This document shows, one piece after another, positions 1 through 8,446 of a stretch of 64,000 nt of DNA. The position numbers and the translations under genes are program-made. Below the pieces are notes generated by a model. It searched no databases and was not told the origin of the DNA. It saw only the letters and a program-made list of their open reading frames with translations. Numbering within the stretch: the stretch's first letter is position 1; each line of letters begins with the position of its first letter. This stretch comes from Actinoplanes siamensis (GTDB taxonomy: Bacteria > Actinomycetota > Actinomycetes > Mycobacteriales > Micromonosporaceae), in the NCBI RefSeq assembly GCF_016862395.1, contig NZ_BOMW01000006.1, positions 186,001-250,000 on the forward strand. The letters are read 5' to 3'.

Positions 1-360
1 CACGGCCCGGCCCCGCTGATCATCACGGCCACCGCGAAGGACGGCGTGGACGTGGAGACCCTGGAGGACGGTCTCGCCGAGGTGGTGCAGAGCCTGATCG
101 ACGAGCCGGTCACCGGCGACGAGCTGGACCGGGCCAAGGCGTTGCTGACCACGAGCTGGTGGCGGCAGGTGTCCACGGTCGGCGGGCGCGCCGACACGCT
201 GGGCCGCTACACCACCCAGTTCGGCGACCCGGCGACCGCCGGCTCCCGGCTCCCGGCGTGGCTGGCGGTGACCGCGGACGACGTCACCGAGGCGGCCGTC
301 CGCACCCTGCAGAAGGAATCCCGCGTCACCCTGACATACCTGCCGGAGACGAAAGCATGA
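1..360 (+). CDS. M16 family metallopeptidase, C-terminal fragment
   Basis: The reading frame is open from the first base, so only the last 119 codons are in the window and the true start lies upstream. The visible part (a helix with Glu/Asp-rich segments, then Lys-Ala-Leu-Leu-Thr and a Gly-Arg-Ala-Asp-Thr-Leu-Gly-Arg-Tyr stretch) fits the C-terminal half of an M16 (pitrilysin/processing-peptidase-like) subunit. Its stop overlaps the start of the next gene by four bases (ATGA), so the two are translationally coupled. Because the next subunit lacks the zinc motif, the catalytic HxxEH would be expected in the missing upstream part of this gene. That is inference from the family's usual two-subunit layout. 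Confidence 0.75.
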   Translation, partial: HGPAPLIITATAKDGVDVETLEDGLAEVVQSLIDEPVTGDELDRAKALLTTSWWRQVSTVGGRADTLGRYTTQFGDPATAGSRLPAWLAVTADDVTEAAVRTLQKESRVTLTYLPETKA

Positions 361-1697
361 GCCTGATCACCACCCGCCCGGAGGCCGGCACCGCCCGCCC
401 GTACGCGTTCCCGGCCGTCCGGCGGGTCACCGCGCACGGCGGCACCGTGATCGCCGCGCACCTGCCCGGCCAGTTCCTGGCCAGCGCGGTGCTGCTGCTG
501 GACGCCAGCGCGGCCCGCGAGCCGGCGGGTCGCGAGGGAACCGCCACGGTGCTGGCCAAGTCCCTGGAGGAGGGCACCAGGAAGCGTGACTCCACGGCGT
601 ACGCGCTGGCCCTGGAGGGTCTGGGCGCCGAGCTCTCGCCGTCGGTGGACTGGGACACGTTCCGGGTCGGCGTCTCCGCCCCGGCCCCGCGGCTGGCCGG
701 CGCGGTCCGGCTGGCCGCCGAGGCGGCCCGCACCCCGAAGCTGGACCCGGCCGACGTGGAGCGGGTGCGCGACGACGAGGTGACCGCGCTGCGGATGGAC
801 TGGGCGCAGCCCGGCCCGCGGGCGGACGCCGCCCTGCGCGCCGACCTGTTCGCCGCCGACGGGCGGTACGGCAGGCCGCTGCACGGCGACCCGGCCTCGG
901 TGGCCGCCGTCACCGTGGACGACGTGGCCGCCTTCCACGAGCGGTGGATGCTCCGGCCCGGTGTGCTGCTGGTCGCCGGCGACCTGGACGGGCTGGACCT
1001 GGCCGAGCTGGCCGAGGCGGCGTTCGCCGACACCACCGGGCAGGCGCTGGACCTGGAGGCGCCGCTGGGCCTGGCCGTGCCGGCGGCGCCGCACGTGATC
1101 CTGGTGGACCGGCCGGGCTCGGTGCAGTCGACGTTGCGGATCGGGCACCGGGCGCCGGAGCGGGTCACGCCCGACTACGTGCCGATGACGCTGGCCGCCA
1201 CGGTACTCGGCGGGGCGTTCACCTCCCGGCTGAACCACCTGATCCGCGAGGTCAAGGGGTACACGTACGGGATCCGCGGGTCGTACGCGATGACCCGCCG
1301 GGCCGGCCGTTTCGAGGTGGCCGCCGGGGTCCAGACAGCGGTGACCGGGCCGGCGATCCGGGACACGCTCGGTGAGATCCGGCGTACCCAGCAGGACGGT
1401 GTGACCGAGGAGGAGCTGGCGGTGGCGCGTTCCTGGCGGGCCGGCCAGCTGTCGGTGGAGATGCAGACCCCGGGCGCGATCACCGGGGCGCTGGCCACCC
1501 TGGTGGTGCACGAGCTGCCCGACGACTACTACGAGACGCTGCGCCGGGAATACCTGGAGGCGACAGTCGAGCAGGTGTCCGCGGCGGCCGGGCGCCATCT
1601 CGCGGTGGACGGGCTGACCCTGGTGGTCGAGGGGGACGGCGCGGCGATCCGCGACGAACTGGCCGAGTTCGGTGCGCTGACCGAGGCCACTGTGTAA
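357..1697 (+). CDS. M16 family peptidase-like protein, non-catalytic subunit
   Basis: This 446-residue protein has the two-domain M16 fold. The position where active members carry HxxEH is occupied at residues 61-74 by GTATVLAKSLEEGT, so both zinc-binding histidines are absent. The C-terminal Arg/Tyr signature is present around residues 295-306 (LIREVKGYTYGI). This is the pattern of the inactive subunit of heterodimeric M16 peptidases, which works with the active subunit encoded just upstream. The ATG at 357 is chosen because it overlaps the upstream stop as ATGA and begins a sequence matching the family's N-terminus. A longer frame starting at 159 lies inside the upstream gene and is rejected. 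Confidence 0.85.
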   Translation: MSLITTRPEAGTARPYAFPAVRRVTAHGGTVIAAHLPGQFLASAVLLLDASAAREPAGREGTATVLAKSLEEGTRKRDSTAYALALEGLGAELSPSVDWDTFRVGVSAPAPRLAGAVRLAAEAARTPKLDPADVERVRDDEVTALRMDWAQPGPRADAALRADLFAADGRYGRPLHGDPASVAAVTVDDVAAFHERWMLRPGVLLVAGDLDGLDLAELAEAAFADTTGQALDLEAPLGLAVPAAPHVILVDRPGSVQSTLRIGHRAPERVTPDYVPMTLAATVLGGAFTSRLNHLIREVKGYTYGIRGSYAMTRRAGRFEVAAGVQTAVTGPAIRDTLGEIRRTQQDGVTEEELAVARSWRAGQLSVEMQTPGAITGALATLVVHELPDDYYETLRREYLEATVEQVSAAAGRHLAVDGLTLVVEGDGAAIRDELAEFGALTEATV

Positions 1698-1719
1698 CCC
1701 GCCAGCTAACGTCGCGGCC

Positions 1720-2715
1720 ATGACGATCACCGACGCGCCCCCTCAGACGCGCCCGGCCCGCCGCACCGGCGTGACCGTTCTGCTCTGGCTCCTGCTCGCT
1801 CCGGGACTGGTCTGGACCGGGTTCCGGCTCGGCGGGTGGGAGCCGGGCCGGTTGATCCAGATGATGGCCTTCACCCCGTACGTCGCCCTCGGGGTGGTGA
1901 TCCTCGCCGTCCTGGCGCTGGCCCTCCGGCGCTGGGCGGCGGGGATCGTGGCGGCGCTGGCCGCCGTGGCTCTGGTGGCGTGCGTGCTGCCGCGCGCCCT
2001 GCCCGATCCGGGCCCCGGCCCGAGCACGGGCGTGCGGCTGCCGGTGATGACAGCGAATCTGCTGTTCGGCGGCGCGGACGCGGCGCGGATCGTCCGGCTG
2101 GTGCGCGAGTACGACGTGGCGGTGCTGGCCGTGCAGGAGTTCTCGCCGGACGCGGAGACCCGCCTGGCCGCGGCCGGGCTCGGCGACCTGCTGCCCTACC
2201 GGTCGCTCGCCGCCGAGCCGGGCGCCAGCGGCTCCGGGCTGTACTCCCGGTTCCCGCTGGCCGAGCCGGGCGCGAAGCGCAACGGCGGCGGTTTCCTGCA
2301 GACGTACGGGACGATCCAGCCGCCCGGCGCCGTCCCGGTCGTCGTCGAGTCGGTGCACCCGCTCGCCCCGTCCGCGCCGGACACGTTCGCCGGCTGGCGG
2401 GCCGACCTGGCCGCCGAACCGGGATCGGACGGCGGCAACCCGCGCCGGATCCTGCTCGGCGACTTCAACTCGACGCTGGACCACGCCGCGTTGCGGCAAC
2501 TCGTCTCGCGCGGCTACCGCGACGCGGCGGCCGCCGCCGGCAAGGGCCTGATCGGCACCTGGGGGCCGTACGACGGCGACCCGATCCCACCGGTCATCAT
2601 CGACCATGTCCTGGTCGACGAGCAGATCGGAGTACGTGACGTGTCGGTGCACCCGGTGAAGGACTCGGACCACCGCTCGGTGATCGCCGAGCTGATCCTC
2701 CCGGCGGCGTCATGA
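1720..2715 (+). CDS. Membrane-anchored endonuclease/exonuclease/phosphatase family protein
   Basis: The 331-residue protein begins with three hydrophobic segments (about residues 17-36, 48-69 and 72-92), followed by an extracytoplasmic EEP-fold domain from about residue 106. Catalytic landmarks of the fold are visible: Asn113 in TANLLF, Glu140 in AVQEFSP, the GDFNS motif (Asp248, Asn250) and the terminal SDH motif (Asp317, His318). The family cleaves phosphodiester or phosphomonoester bonds with a divalent metal. The actual substrate (DNA, phospholipid or inositol phosphate) cannot be told from the sequence. It follows the M16 pair by 22 bases and overlaps the next gene by four bases (ATGA). 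Confidence 0.85.
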   Translation: MTITDAPPQTRPARRTGVTVLLWLLLAPGLVWTGFRLGGWEPGRLIQMMAFTPYVALGVVILAVLALALRRWAAGIVAALAAVALVACVLPRALPDPGPGPSTGVRLPVMTANLLFGGADAARIVRLVREYDVAVLAVQEFSPDAETRLAAAGLGDLLPYRSLAAEPGASGSGLYSRFPLAEPGAKRNGGGFLQTYGTIQPPGAVPVVVESVHPLAPSAPDTFAGWRADLAAEPGSDGGNPRRILLGDFNSTLDHAALRQLVSRGYRDAAAAAGKGLIGTWGPYDGDPIPPVIIDHVLVDEQIGVRDVSVHPVKDSDHRSVIAELILPAAS

Positions 2716-3248
2716 AGGTCACCGTCCGCGCCCTGACCCTCGACGACGTGCCGGCGATGACCGGGATCCTGGCCGCGAACCGGGAGTACCTGGAGCCGTG
2801 GCAACCGATCCGCGAGGAGAGTTTCTACACCGTGGAGGGGCAGCGGAGGATCATCTCCGAGGTGCTGCGCGCCGGGAGCTCGCTGCCGCACGTGATCCTG
2901 GTGGACGGCGCGCCGGCCGGCCAGATCAACCTGAACAACATCGTGCGCGGCCCGTTCCAGTCGTCGAGCCTCGGATACTGGGTGGCCGAGGAGCACGCCG
3001 GCCGTGGGGTGGCGACGTCCGCGGTGGCCGAGACGCTGCGGCGCGCCTTCACCGAGTACGACCTGCACCGGGTCGAGGCGGGCACGCTGCCGCACAACAG
3101 GCGGTCACAGCGCGTACTGATCAAAAATGGTTTCGAGAAGTTCGGGATGGCCCCGCGTTACCTGCGGATCGCCGGGGAGTGGCAGGACCACCACCTGTTC
3201 CAGATCGTCGCGGAAAACTGGTTGGCCGCCTCGCGGGCCGGATCGTAA
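2712..3248 (+). CDS. GNAT family N-acetyltransferase (RimJ/RimL-like)
   Basis: A 178-residue single-domain GNAT protein. It has the acetyl-CoA pyrophosphate-binding loop in EEHAGRGVAT (about residues 96-105), the preceding GYWV strand, and the RVEAGTLPHNRRSQRVLIKN segment typical of RimJ/RimL-type enzymes that acetylate protein N-termini. Its ATG overlaps the stop of the EEP gene (ATGA), so both are probably made from one mRNA. A Thr-codon leader of the next gene starts only ten bases after its stop. The natural target is not evident; it could equally be an antibiotic or small-amine acetyltransferase. Confidence 0.85.
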   Translation: MKVTVRALTLDDVPAMTGILAANREYLEPWQPIREESFYTVEGQRRIISEVLRAGSSLPHVILVDGAPAGQINLNNIVRGPFQSSSLGYWVAEEHAGRGVATSAVAETLRRAFTEYDLHRVEAGTLPHNRRSQRVLIKNGFEKFGMAPRYLRIAGEWQDHHLFQIVAENWLAASRAGS

Positions 3249-3258
3249 CCTCAGCGGC

Positions 3259-3315
3259 ATGTGCAGCAGCGCGATGACGACCACGCCGGCAGACCCCGGC
3301 GTCCAGTCGCGCTGA
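3259..3315 (+). CDS. Putative leader peptide with consecutive Thr codons, upstream of the ThrRS-like gene
   Basis: An 18-codon frame encodes MCSSAMTTTPADPGVQSR and stops 69 bases before the ThrRS-like start. Three consecutive threonine codons (ACG ACC ACG) sit at 3277-3285. An internal ATG at 3274 would give a 13-residue version starting directly at the Thr run. A 7-bp hairpin (3283-3302, six-base loop) begins within the third Thr codon and a strong 9-bp hairpin follows the stop. Thr codons, hairpin, then a Thr-charging enzyme are the parts of a translation-dependent attenuator. No clear Shine-Dalgarno sequence was seen, and a mutually exclusive antiterminator could not be drawn with certainty. 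Confidence 0.45.
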   Translation: MCSSAMTTTPADPGVQSR

Positions 3316-3323
3316 CTGAAACG

Positions 3324-3346
3324 GCCCCGGGCGACCCGCCCGGGGC
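3324..3346 (+). terminator. Attenuator-like hairpin before the ThrRS-like gene
   Basis: GCCCCGGGC and GCCCGGGGC form a perfect 9-bp stem with a five-base loop, nine bases after the leader stop and 38 bases before the downstream ATG. No U-tract follows, so it is either a non-canonical terminator or a translation-control stem. Confidence 0.5.
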
Positions 3347-3384
3347 ATCGGCAGGTCGCGCGGGCTCTCGCGAAGGAGACCCCG

Positions 3385-4599
3385 ATGTACGACCACCGCC
3401 AACTCGGCCGCGAGTTGGACCTCTTCGACTCCGACCCGCTGATCGGCGCCGGCCTGCCGTTCTGGCTCCCGGCCGGCGCCGCGGCCCGGCACGAGGTCGA
3501 GTCCTACCTGTACGACCTGGAACGCCGCAACGGCTACCAGCACGTCTACTCCCCCGTGCTGGGCAAGCGCCAGATGTACGAGTTGTCCGGGCACCTGGCG
3601 AACTTCTCCGGCGACATGTTCCCGCCGATGCCGGTCGGCGACGACGAGCTGATGCTGCGGCCCAGCCTGTGCCCGCATCACGCGTTGATCTTCAAGGCGC
3701 GGCAGCGGTCGTACCGTGACCTGCCGCTGCGCATCGCCGAGCTGGGCCAGATGTACCGCCAGGAGCGCTCCGGCGTGCTCGGCGGGCTGTCCCGGGTCCG
3801 CTCGATCTCGCTCAACGACTCGCACGTCCTGTGCCCTCCTGAGCAGGCGTCGTCAGAGGTCTCCGCGGTGTTGCGGATGATGCGCGAGGCGCACGCCGCG
3901 CTCGGCCTGCGGCCGGCGTCGTACCAGCTCTCGCTGCGCGGGCCGGGGAAGGAATACGGCGGGCGGGAGGAGACCTGGGCGGAGTCGGAGGCGTTGCTGC
4001 GGCGCGCGCTCGCCGACAATTCGCTGGTGTACGACGAGAAACCCGGTGAGGCCGCCTTCTACGGTCCGAAGATCGACGTCCAGGTCGTGGACGCGGCCGG
4101 CCGGGAGTGGACCATCGCCACCGTGCAGATCGATTTCCACCAGCCGGAGCGGTTCGATCTGTCCTACGTCGACTCCTCCGGCGCCCGCGCCCGGCCGGTG
4201 ATGGTGCACCGTAGCCTGGCCGGCTCGATGGAGCGGCTGTTCGGCCAGCTCATCGAGGAGCGCGGCGGCGCGTTCCCGGTCTGGTACGCGCCCGTGCAGC
4301 TCGCCGTGCTGCCGCTCGCCGGGGTGGACTCGTCGTTCGCCCGGGACGCCGTGGCCGCCGGCCTGCGCGTCGAGGAACACCACGACGGGTCGCTCGGCGC
4401 ACGGATCCGGGCGGCCGCGAAGGTCCCGTACGTCGCGGTGATCGGCGCCCGCGAGGCGGCGGACGGCCTGGTCTCGCTGCGCCTGCGCGGCGGCCGGCAG
4501 CTGGACCCGATGCCCGGGGCGGAGGCGATCTCGCTGATCCGCGCGGTCGCCGCCGCCCGCGTCACCGACGACCGGGACCTGGTGATCGCCGCCGGTTGA
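3385..4599 (+). CDS. Threonyl-tRNA synthetase-like protein lacking TGS and editing domains
   Basis: The 404-residue protein contains the class II catalytic core and a C-terminal anticodon-binding domain, but not the N-terminal TGS and Ser-tRNA(Thr) editing domains found in ordinary bacterial ThrRS of about 640 residues. The three zinc ligands of the threonine pocket are all present: Cys96 (LCPHH), His147 (NDSH) and His275 (VMVH). Motif 2 (MYRQERSG) and motif 3 (GSMERLFG) also look intact, so it should activate threonine. The layout resembles editing-less ThrRS such as yeast mitochondrial Mst1. A GAAGGAG ribosome site at 3371 supports the start. It is probably a second ThrRS used under special conditions or as a resistance copy; this is inference. 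Confidence 0.8.
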   Translation: MYDHRQLGRELDLFDSDPLIGAGLPFWLPAGAAARHEVESYLYDLERRNGYQHVYSPVLGKRQMYELSGHLANFSGDMFPPMPVGDDELMLRPSLCPHHALIFKARQRSYRDLPLRIAELGQMYRQERSGVLGGLSRVRSISLNDSHVLCPPEQASSEVSAVLRMMREAHAALGLRPASYQLSLRGPGKEYGGREETWAESEALLRRALADNSLVYDEKPGEAAFYGPKIDVQVVDAAGREWTIATVQIDFHQPERFDLSYVDSSGARARPVMVHRSLAGSMERLFGQLIEERGGAFPVWYAPVQLAVLPLAGVDSSFARDAVAAGLRVEEHHDGSLGARIRAAAKVPYVAVIGAREAADGLVSLRLRGGRQLDPMPGAEAISLIRAVAAARVTDDRDLVIAAG

Positions 4600-4612
4600 C
4601 CGGCCGGCGATC
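4584..4612. terminator. Hairpin between convergent ThrRS-like gene and cimA
   Basis: GATCGCCGCCGG pairs with CCGGCCGGCGATC, giving a 12-bp stem with one bulged base and a four-base loop. The ThrRS-like stop codon lies in the loop region, and the last base overlaps the cimA stop codon. It could serve both converging transcripts. Confidence 0.5.
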
Positions 4613-6183
4613 TACCGGGCCAGGCCGTAGGTCAGGGCGTCGACCAGGGCGGTCCAGCTGGCCTCGACGATGTTCTCGTGCACGCCGACAGTGGTCCACT
4701 CGCGCTGGCTGTCACCGGTCTCCAGCAGGACCCGGGTGATCGCGTTGGTGCCGTGCGCGCCCTCCAGGATGCGTACCTTGAAGTCGGTCAGCTCGAACGA
4801 CCTCAGTGCCGGATAGTGGTTGGAGAGCGCGCCGCGCAACGCCTCGTCGAGGGCGTTGACCGGGCCGTTGCCCTCGGCGGTCGCGATCATCCGCTCGCCC
4901 TTGACCCGCACCTTGACGGTCGCCTCGGAGATCACCTTGCCGTCCTCGCGGTGCTCGACCAGCACCCGGTACGACTCCAGAGTGAACGGCTCCGCCACCT
5001 CCCCGCCGGGCAGCTCGCCGCGCACCAGCAGCTCGAACGAGGCGTCGGCGGCCTCGAAGGACCAGCCGGTGGCCTCCAGGTCCTTCACCTTGCGGGTGAC
5101 CGCGGAGAGCGTGTCCGGACGGCCGGCCAGGTCGATGCCGAGCTCGCGGCTCTTGAGCTCGATGCTGGCCCGGCCGGCCATCTCGGTCACCAGGATCCGC
5201 ATGTCGTTGCCGACAACCGCCGGGTCGACGTGGTTGTACAGCAGCGGATCCACCTTGATCGCGCTCGCGTGCAGCCCGGCCTTGTGGGCGAAGGCGGCGG
5301 CCCCGACGTAGGCCTGGTGGGTGTCGGGGGCGATGTTGGCGATCTCGGCGAGCGCGGACGAGACCCGCGTCGCCTTCTCCAGGCATCCGTCCGGTAGGAC
5401 CTTCAGCCCGAGCTTGAGTTGCAGGTTGCTGACCGTGGCGAACAGGTCGGCGTTGCCGGGGCGCTCGCCGTAGCCGTTCGCGGTGCACTGGAAGTGCTTC
5501 ACCCCGGCCTCTACCGCGGCGACCGTGTTGGCCACCGCGCAGGCGGTGTCGTTCTGGCAGTGGATGCCGAGCCGGTCGGCGCTCACCCCGGTGCGCTCCA
5601 CCACCTCCTCGATCGCCTTGGTGATCATCGAGGGGAGCATGCCGCCGTTGGTGTCGCACATGACCACGCGCTCGGCGCCGGCGTCGATCGCGGTCCGTAC
5701 CACGCTGGCGGTGTACTCCGGGTCGAACCGGAAGCCGTCGAAGAAGTGCTCGCAGTCGACGAACGCGCGCCGGCCGTTGGCGACCAGATGCCGCACGGTG
5801 TCCCGGACCATCGCCAGGTTCTCCTCGGGCGTGGTGCGCAGCGCCCGCTCCACGTGCCGGACGTCCGACTTGGCCACCACGCAGACCACCGGCGTGCCGG
5901 CCTGCAGCAGCGCCTGGACCTGCCCGTCGGCGGCCACGTCGACGCCGGCCTTGCGGGTCGACCCGAAGGCGACCAGCACCGCGTGCTTGAGCTGCAACTC
6001 GGTCTTCGCGCGTTCGAAGAACTCGGTGTCCTTGGGCATGGCGCCGGGCCAGCCGCCCTCGATGAAGCCCACGCCGAACTCGTCCAGCAGCCGCGCTACG
6101 GCAAGCTTGTCGGCGACCGTGTAACTGATTCCCTCGCGCTGCCCACCGTCGCGCAGCGTCGTGTCGAAGACCTGGTACTCCAT
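4612..6183 (-). CDS. cimA: (R)-citramalate synthase
   Basis: The 523-residue protein belongs to the isopropylmalate/homocitrate/citramalate synthase family. The N-terminal TIM barrel opens with FDTTLRDGGQREG (residues 6-18), with metal and substrate residues in HCQND. The last 140 residues form a LeuA-type allosteric regulatory domain. The family condenses acetyl-CoA with pyruvate to citramalate, a threonine-independent entry to isoleucine (2-oxobutyrate). The CimA rather than LeuA assignment rests on overall resemblance to the actinobacterial CimA branch. It is supported independently by the Leu/Val/Ile leader peptide and attenuator just upstream. It converges on the ThrRS-like gene with a 12-base gap. 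Confidence 0.85.
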   Translation of the reverse strand: MEYQVFDTTLRDGGQREGISYTVADKLAVARLLDEFGVGFIEGGWPGAMPKDTEFFERAKTELQLKHAVLVAFGSTRKAGVDVAADGQVQALLQAGTPVVCVVAKSDVRHVERALRTTPEENLAMVRDTVRHLVANGRRAFVDCEHFFDGFRFDPEYTASVVRTAIDAGAERVVMCDTNGGMLPSMITKAIEEVVERTGVSADRLGIHCQNDTACAVANTVAAVEAGVKHFQCTANGYGERPGNADLFATVSNLQLKLGLKVLPDGCLEKATRVSSALAEIANIAPDTHQAYVGAAAFAHKAGLHASAIKVDPLLYNHVDPAVVGNDMRILVTEMAGRASIELKSRELGIDLAGRPDTLSAVTRKVKDLEATGWSFEAADASFELLVRGELPGGEVAEPFTLESYRVLVEHREDGKVISEATVKVRVKGERMIATAEGNGPVNALDEALRGALSNHYPALRSFELTDFKVRILEGAHGTNAITRVLLETGDSQREWTTVGVHENIVEASWTALVDALTYGLAR

Positions 6184-6216
6184 CGGGGACGTCCTTTCCG
6201 TCGGTCACCCACACCA

Positions 6217-6251
6217 CAACAAAAAGACCCCCCGCGGATGCGGGAGGTCTG
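6217..6251 (-). terminator. Rho-independent terminator of the cimA attenuator
   Basis: Read on the minus strand, AGACCTCCCGC pairs with GCGGGGGGTCT (one G-U pair, four-base loop) and is followed by a run of five T's. It lies between the leader peptide and the cimA ATG, 34 bases upstream of the start, where an attenuating terminator belongs. Confidence 0.85.
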
Positions 6252-6279
6252 CGCGGCGGCGTTGCTTCAGCCGGCGCGC
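6251..6279 (-). promoter_or_regulatory. Hairpin abutting the cimA leader stop codon
   Basis: On the minus strand GCGCGCCGGC and GCCGCCGCGC form a 10-bp stem with one mismatch and a nine-base loop. It starts at the last base of the leader stop codon and ends where the terminator stem begins. The ilvB leader has a hairpin in the same place, so it is probably the pause or antiterminator element. Confidence 0.6.
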
Positions 6280-6323
6280 TAAGTGCGAATAATCAGCACG
6301 AGGTGGGTCACGAGATGAAGCAT
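6279..6323 (-). CDS. cimA leader peptide (Leu/Val/Ile-rich)
   Basis: A 14-codon frame encodes MLHLVTHLVLIIRT, with four Leu, two Val and two consecutive Ile codons (ATT ATT). It includes codons rare in such a GC-rich genome (CTT, ATT). It is followed at once by a hairpin and then by a terminator with a T-tract before cimA. This is the classic arrangement for ribosome-mediated attenuation by branched-chain amino acids: stalling at Leu/Val/Ile codons would favour readthrough into cimA. A possible GGAG ribosome site lies about 12 bases upstream. Confidence 0.8.
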   Translation of the reverse strand: MLHLVTHLVLIIRT

Positions 6324-6381
6324 GCCACTATCCGGCTCCGGAAAGAGCGCTGTTCCACTTATCGGGACTAGTTTTGTCGGC

Positions 6382-7125
6382 GTGGTTGCCGAATCATACT
6401 CGCGAAATCTAAGGTTCTCCGCCACTTACAACTTCCGCGACGTCGGCGGCTACCCCGGTCTCGACGGCCGGACCGTCCGCTGGCGACGGCTCTTCCGGGC
6501 CGACTCGCTGCACCGGCTCGGCGACGACGACGCCGCCGCCTTCACCGCCCTGGGCATCCGCACCGTGATCGACCTGCGCCGCCCGTTCGAGGTGGAGAGG
6601 TTCGGCCGGGTGCACGAGCGGTACGGCGCCGACTACCGCAACCTGGTGCTCGAGCACATCGACTGGGAGGAGGTCGAGCACCCCGAGGGCACGGTGCACG
6701 AGCGCTGGCTGGCCGACCGCTATCTCAACTTCGCCGAGGACGGCCGGGCCGGCATCCTGGACTCGCTGCGCCTGATCGCCGACCCGGCCGCCGCGCCGGT
6801 GGTGGTGCACTGCATGGCCGGCAAGGACCGGACCGGCACGATCTGCGCCCTCACGCTCGCGCTGCTCGGGGTCTCCGACCACGACATCGCCACCGACTAC
6901 GCGCTGACCACTGCGGCGATGGCCCCGCTCACGGAGTACCTGCTGACCACGAGCCCGGAGACGATCGCCGGGAACGAGCACATGTTCGACTCGCCGCCCG
7001 CGGCGATGCGGCTGTTCCTGGACGATCTGCGGGCGCTGCACGGCTCGGTCGAGGACTACGTCCGCGAGATCGGCCTGACCGGCGCCGAGATCGCCGCGAT
7101 GCGCCGCCACCTGTTGGAGGGCTGA
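6382..7125 (+). CDS. Tyrosine-protein phosphatase (Y_phosphatase3 family)
   Basis: A protein of about 247 residues with the CX5R phosphatase loop HCMAGKDRTG (near residue 145 from this start) and the family's N-terminal NFRDVGGY motif. Such enzymes dephosphorylate tyrosine, and in some bacteria Ser/Thr residues or phosphoinositides. GTG 6382 is preferred because it begins shortly before the conserved NFRDVGG. An in-frame ATG at 6322 would overlap the cimA leader region. No ribosome site precedes the GTG, but a TANNNT box (TAGTTT, 6369-6374) lies about seven bases upstream, so the mRNA may be leaderless. It is divergent from cimA. Confidence 0.8.
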   Translation: MVAESYSRNLRFSATYNFRDVGGYPGLDGRTVRWRRLFRADSLHRLGDDDAAAFTALGIRTVIDLRRPFEVERFGRVHERYGADYRNLVLEHIDWEEVEHPEGTVHERWLADRYLNFAEDGRAGILDSLRLIADPAAAPVVVHCMAGKDRTGTICALTLALLGVSDHDIATDYALTTAAMAPLTEYLLTTSPETIAGNEHMFDSPPAAMRLFLDDLRALHGSVEDYVREIGLTGAEIAAMRRHLLEG

Positions 7126-7175
7126 CCCGGCGCGCGGCAAGCGGCGAGATGGCCACAACCCGTACCGACGAAAAG

Positions 7176-7211
7176 CGGGTCAGCGGAGAGCGAAACGCCT
7201 CCGCTGACCCG
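7176..7211 (-). terminator. Terminator of ilvE
   Basis: CGGGTCAGCGGAG pairs perfectly with CTCCGCTGACCCG (13 bp, ten-base loop) in the gap between the convergent phosphatase and ilvE genes. On the minus strand it is followed closely by CTTTTC, so it best serves ilvE; it may also stop plus-strand transcripts. Confidence 0.75.
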
Positions 7212-7222
7212 GGACGGTCTTC

Positions 7223-8320
<1,098 letters not shown>

Positions 8321-8386
8321 GACAAGAGGACCTGCTTTCTGGGAAACAAGCATGCGAGGGGTACCCGTGGTGCGCCCATGAATCTA

Positions 8387-8419
8387 CCCCGAACGGTCGT
8401 TAAAACAATGACCGTGGGG
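8387..8419. repeat. Imperfect inverted repeat between leuB and ilvE
   Basis: CCCCGAACGGTC and GACCGTGGGG form an imperfect stem around an AT-rich centre (GTTAAAACAAT). It could be a weak terminator behind leuB or a regulatory site before ilvE. The sequence alone does not decide. Confidence 0.35.
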
Positions 8420-8446
8420 CGTCGTGAAGCGCGGGGACGCGGAGCG

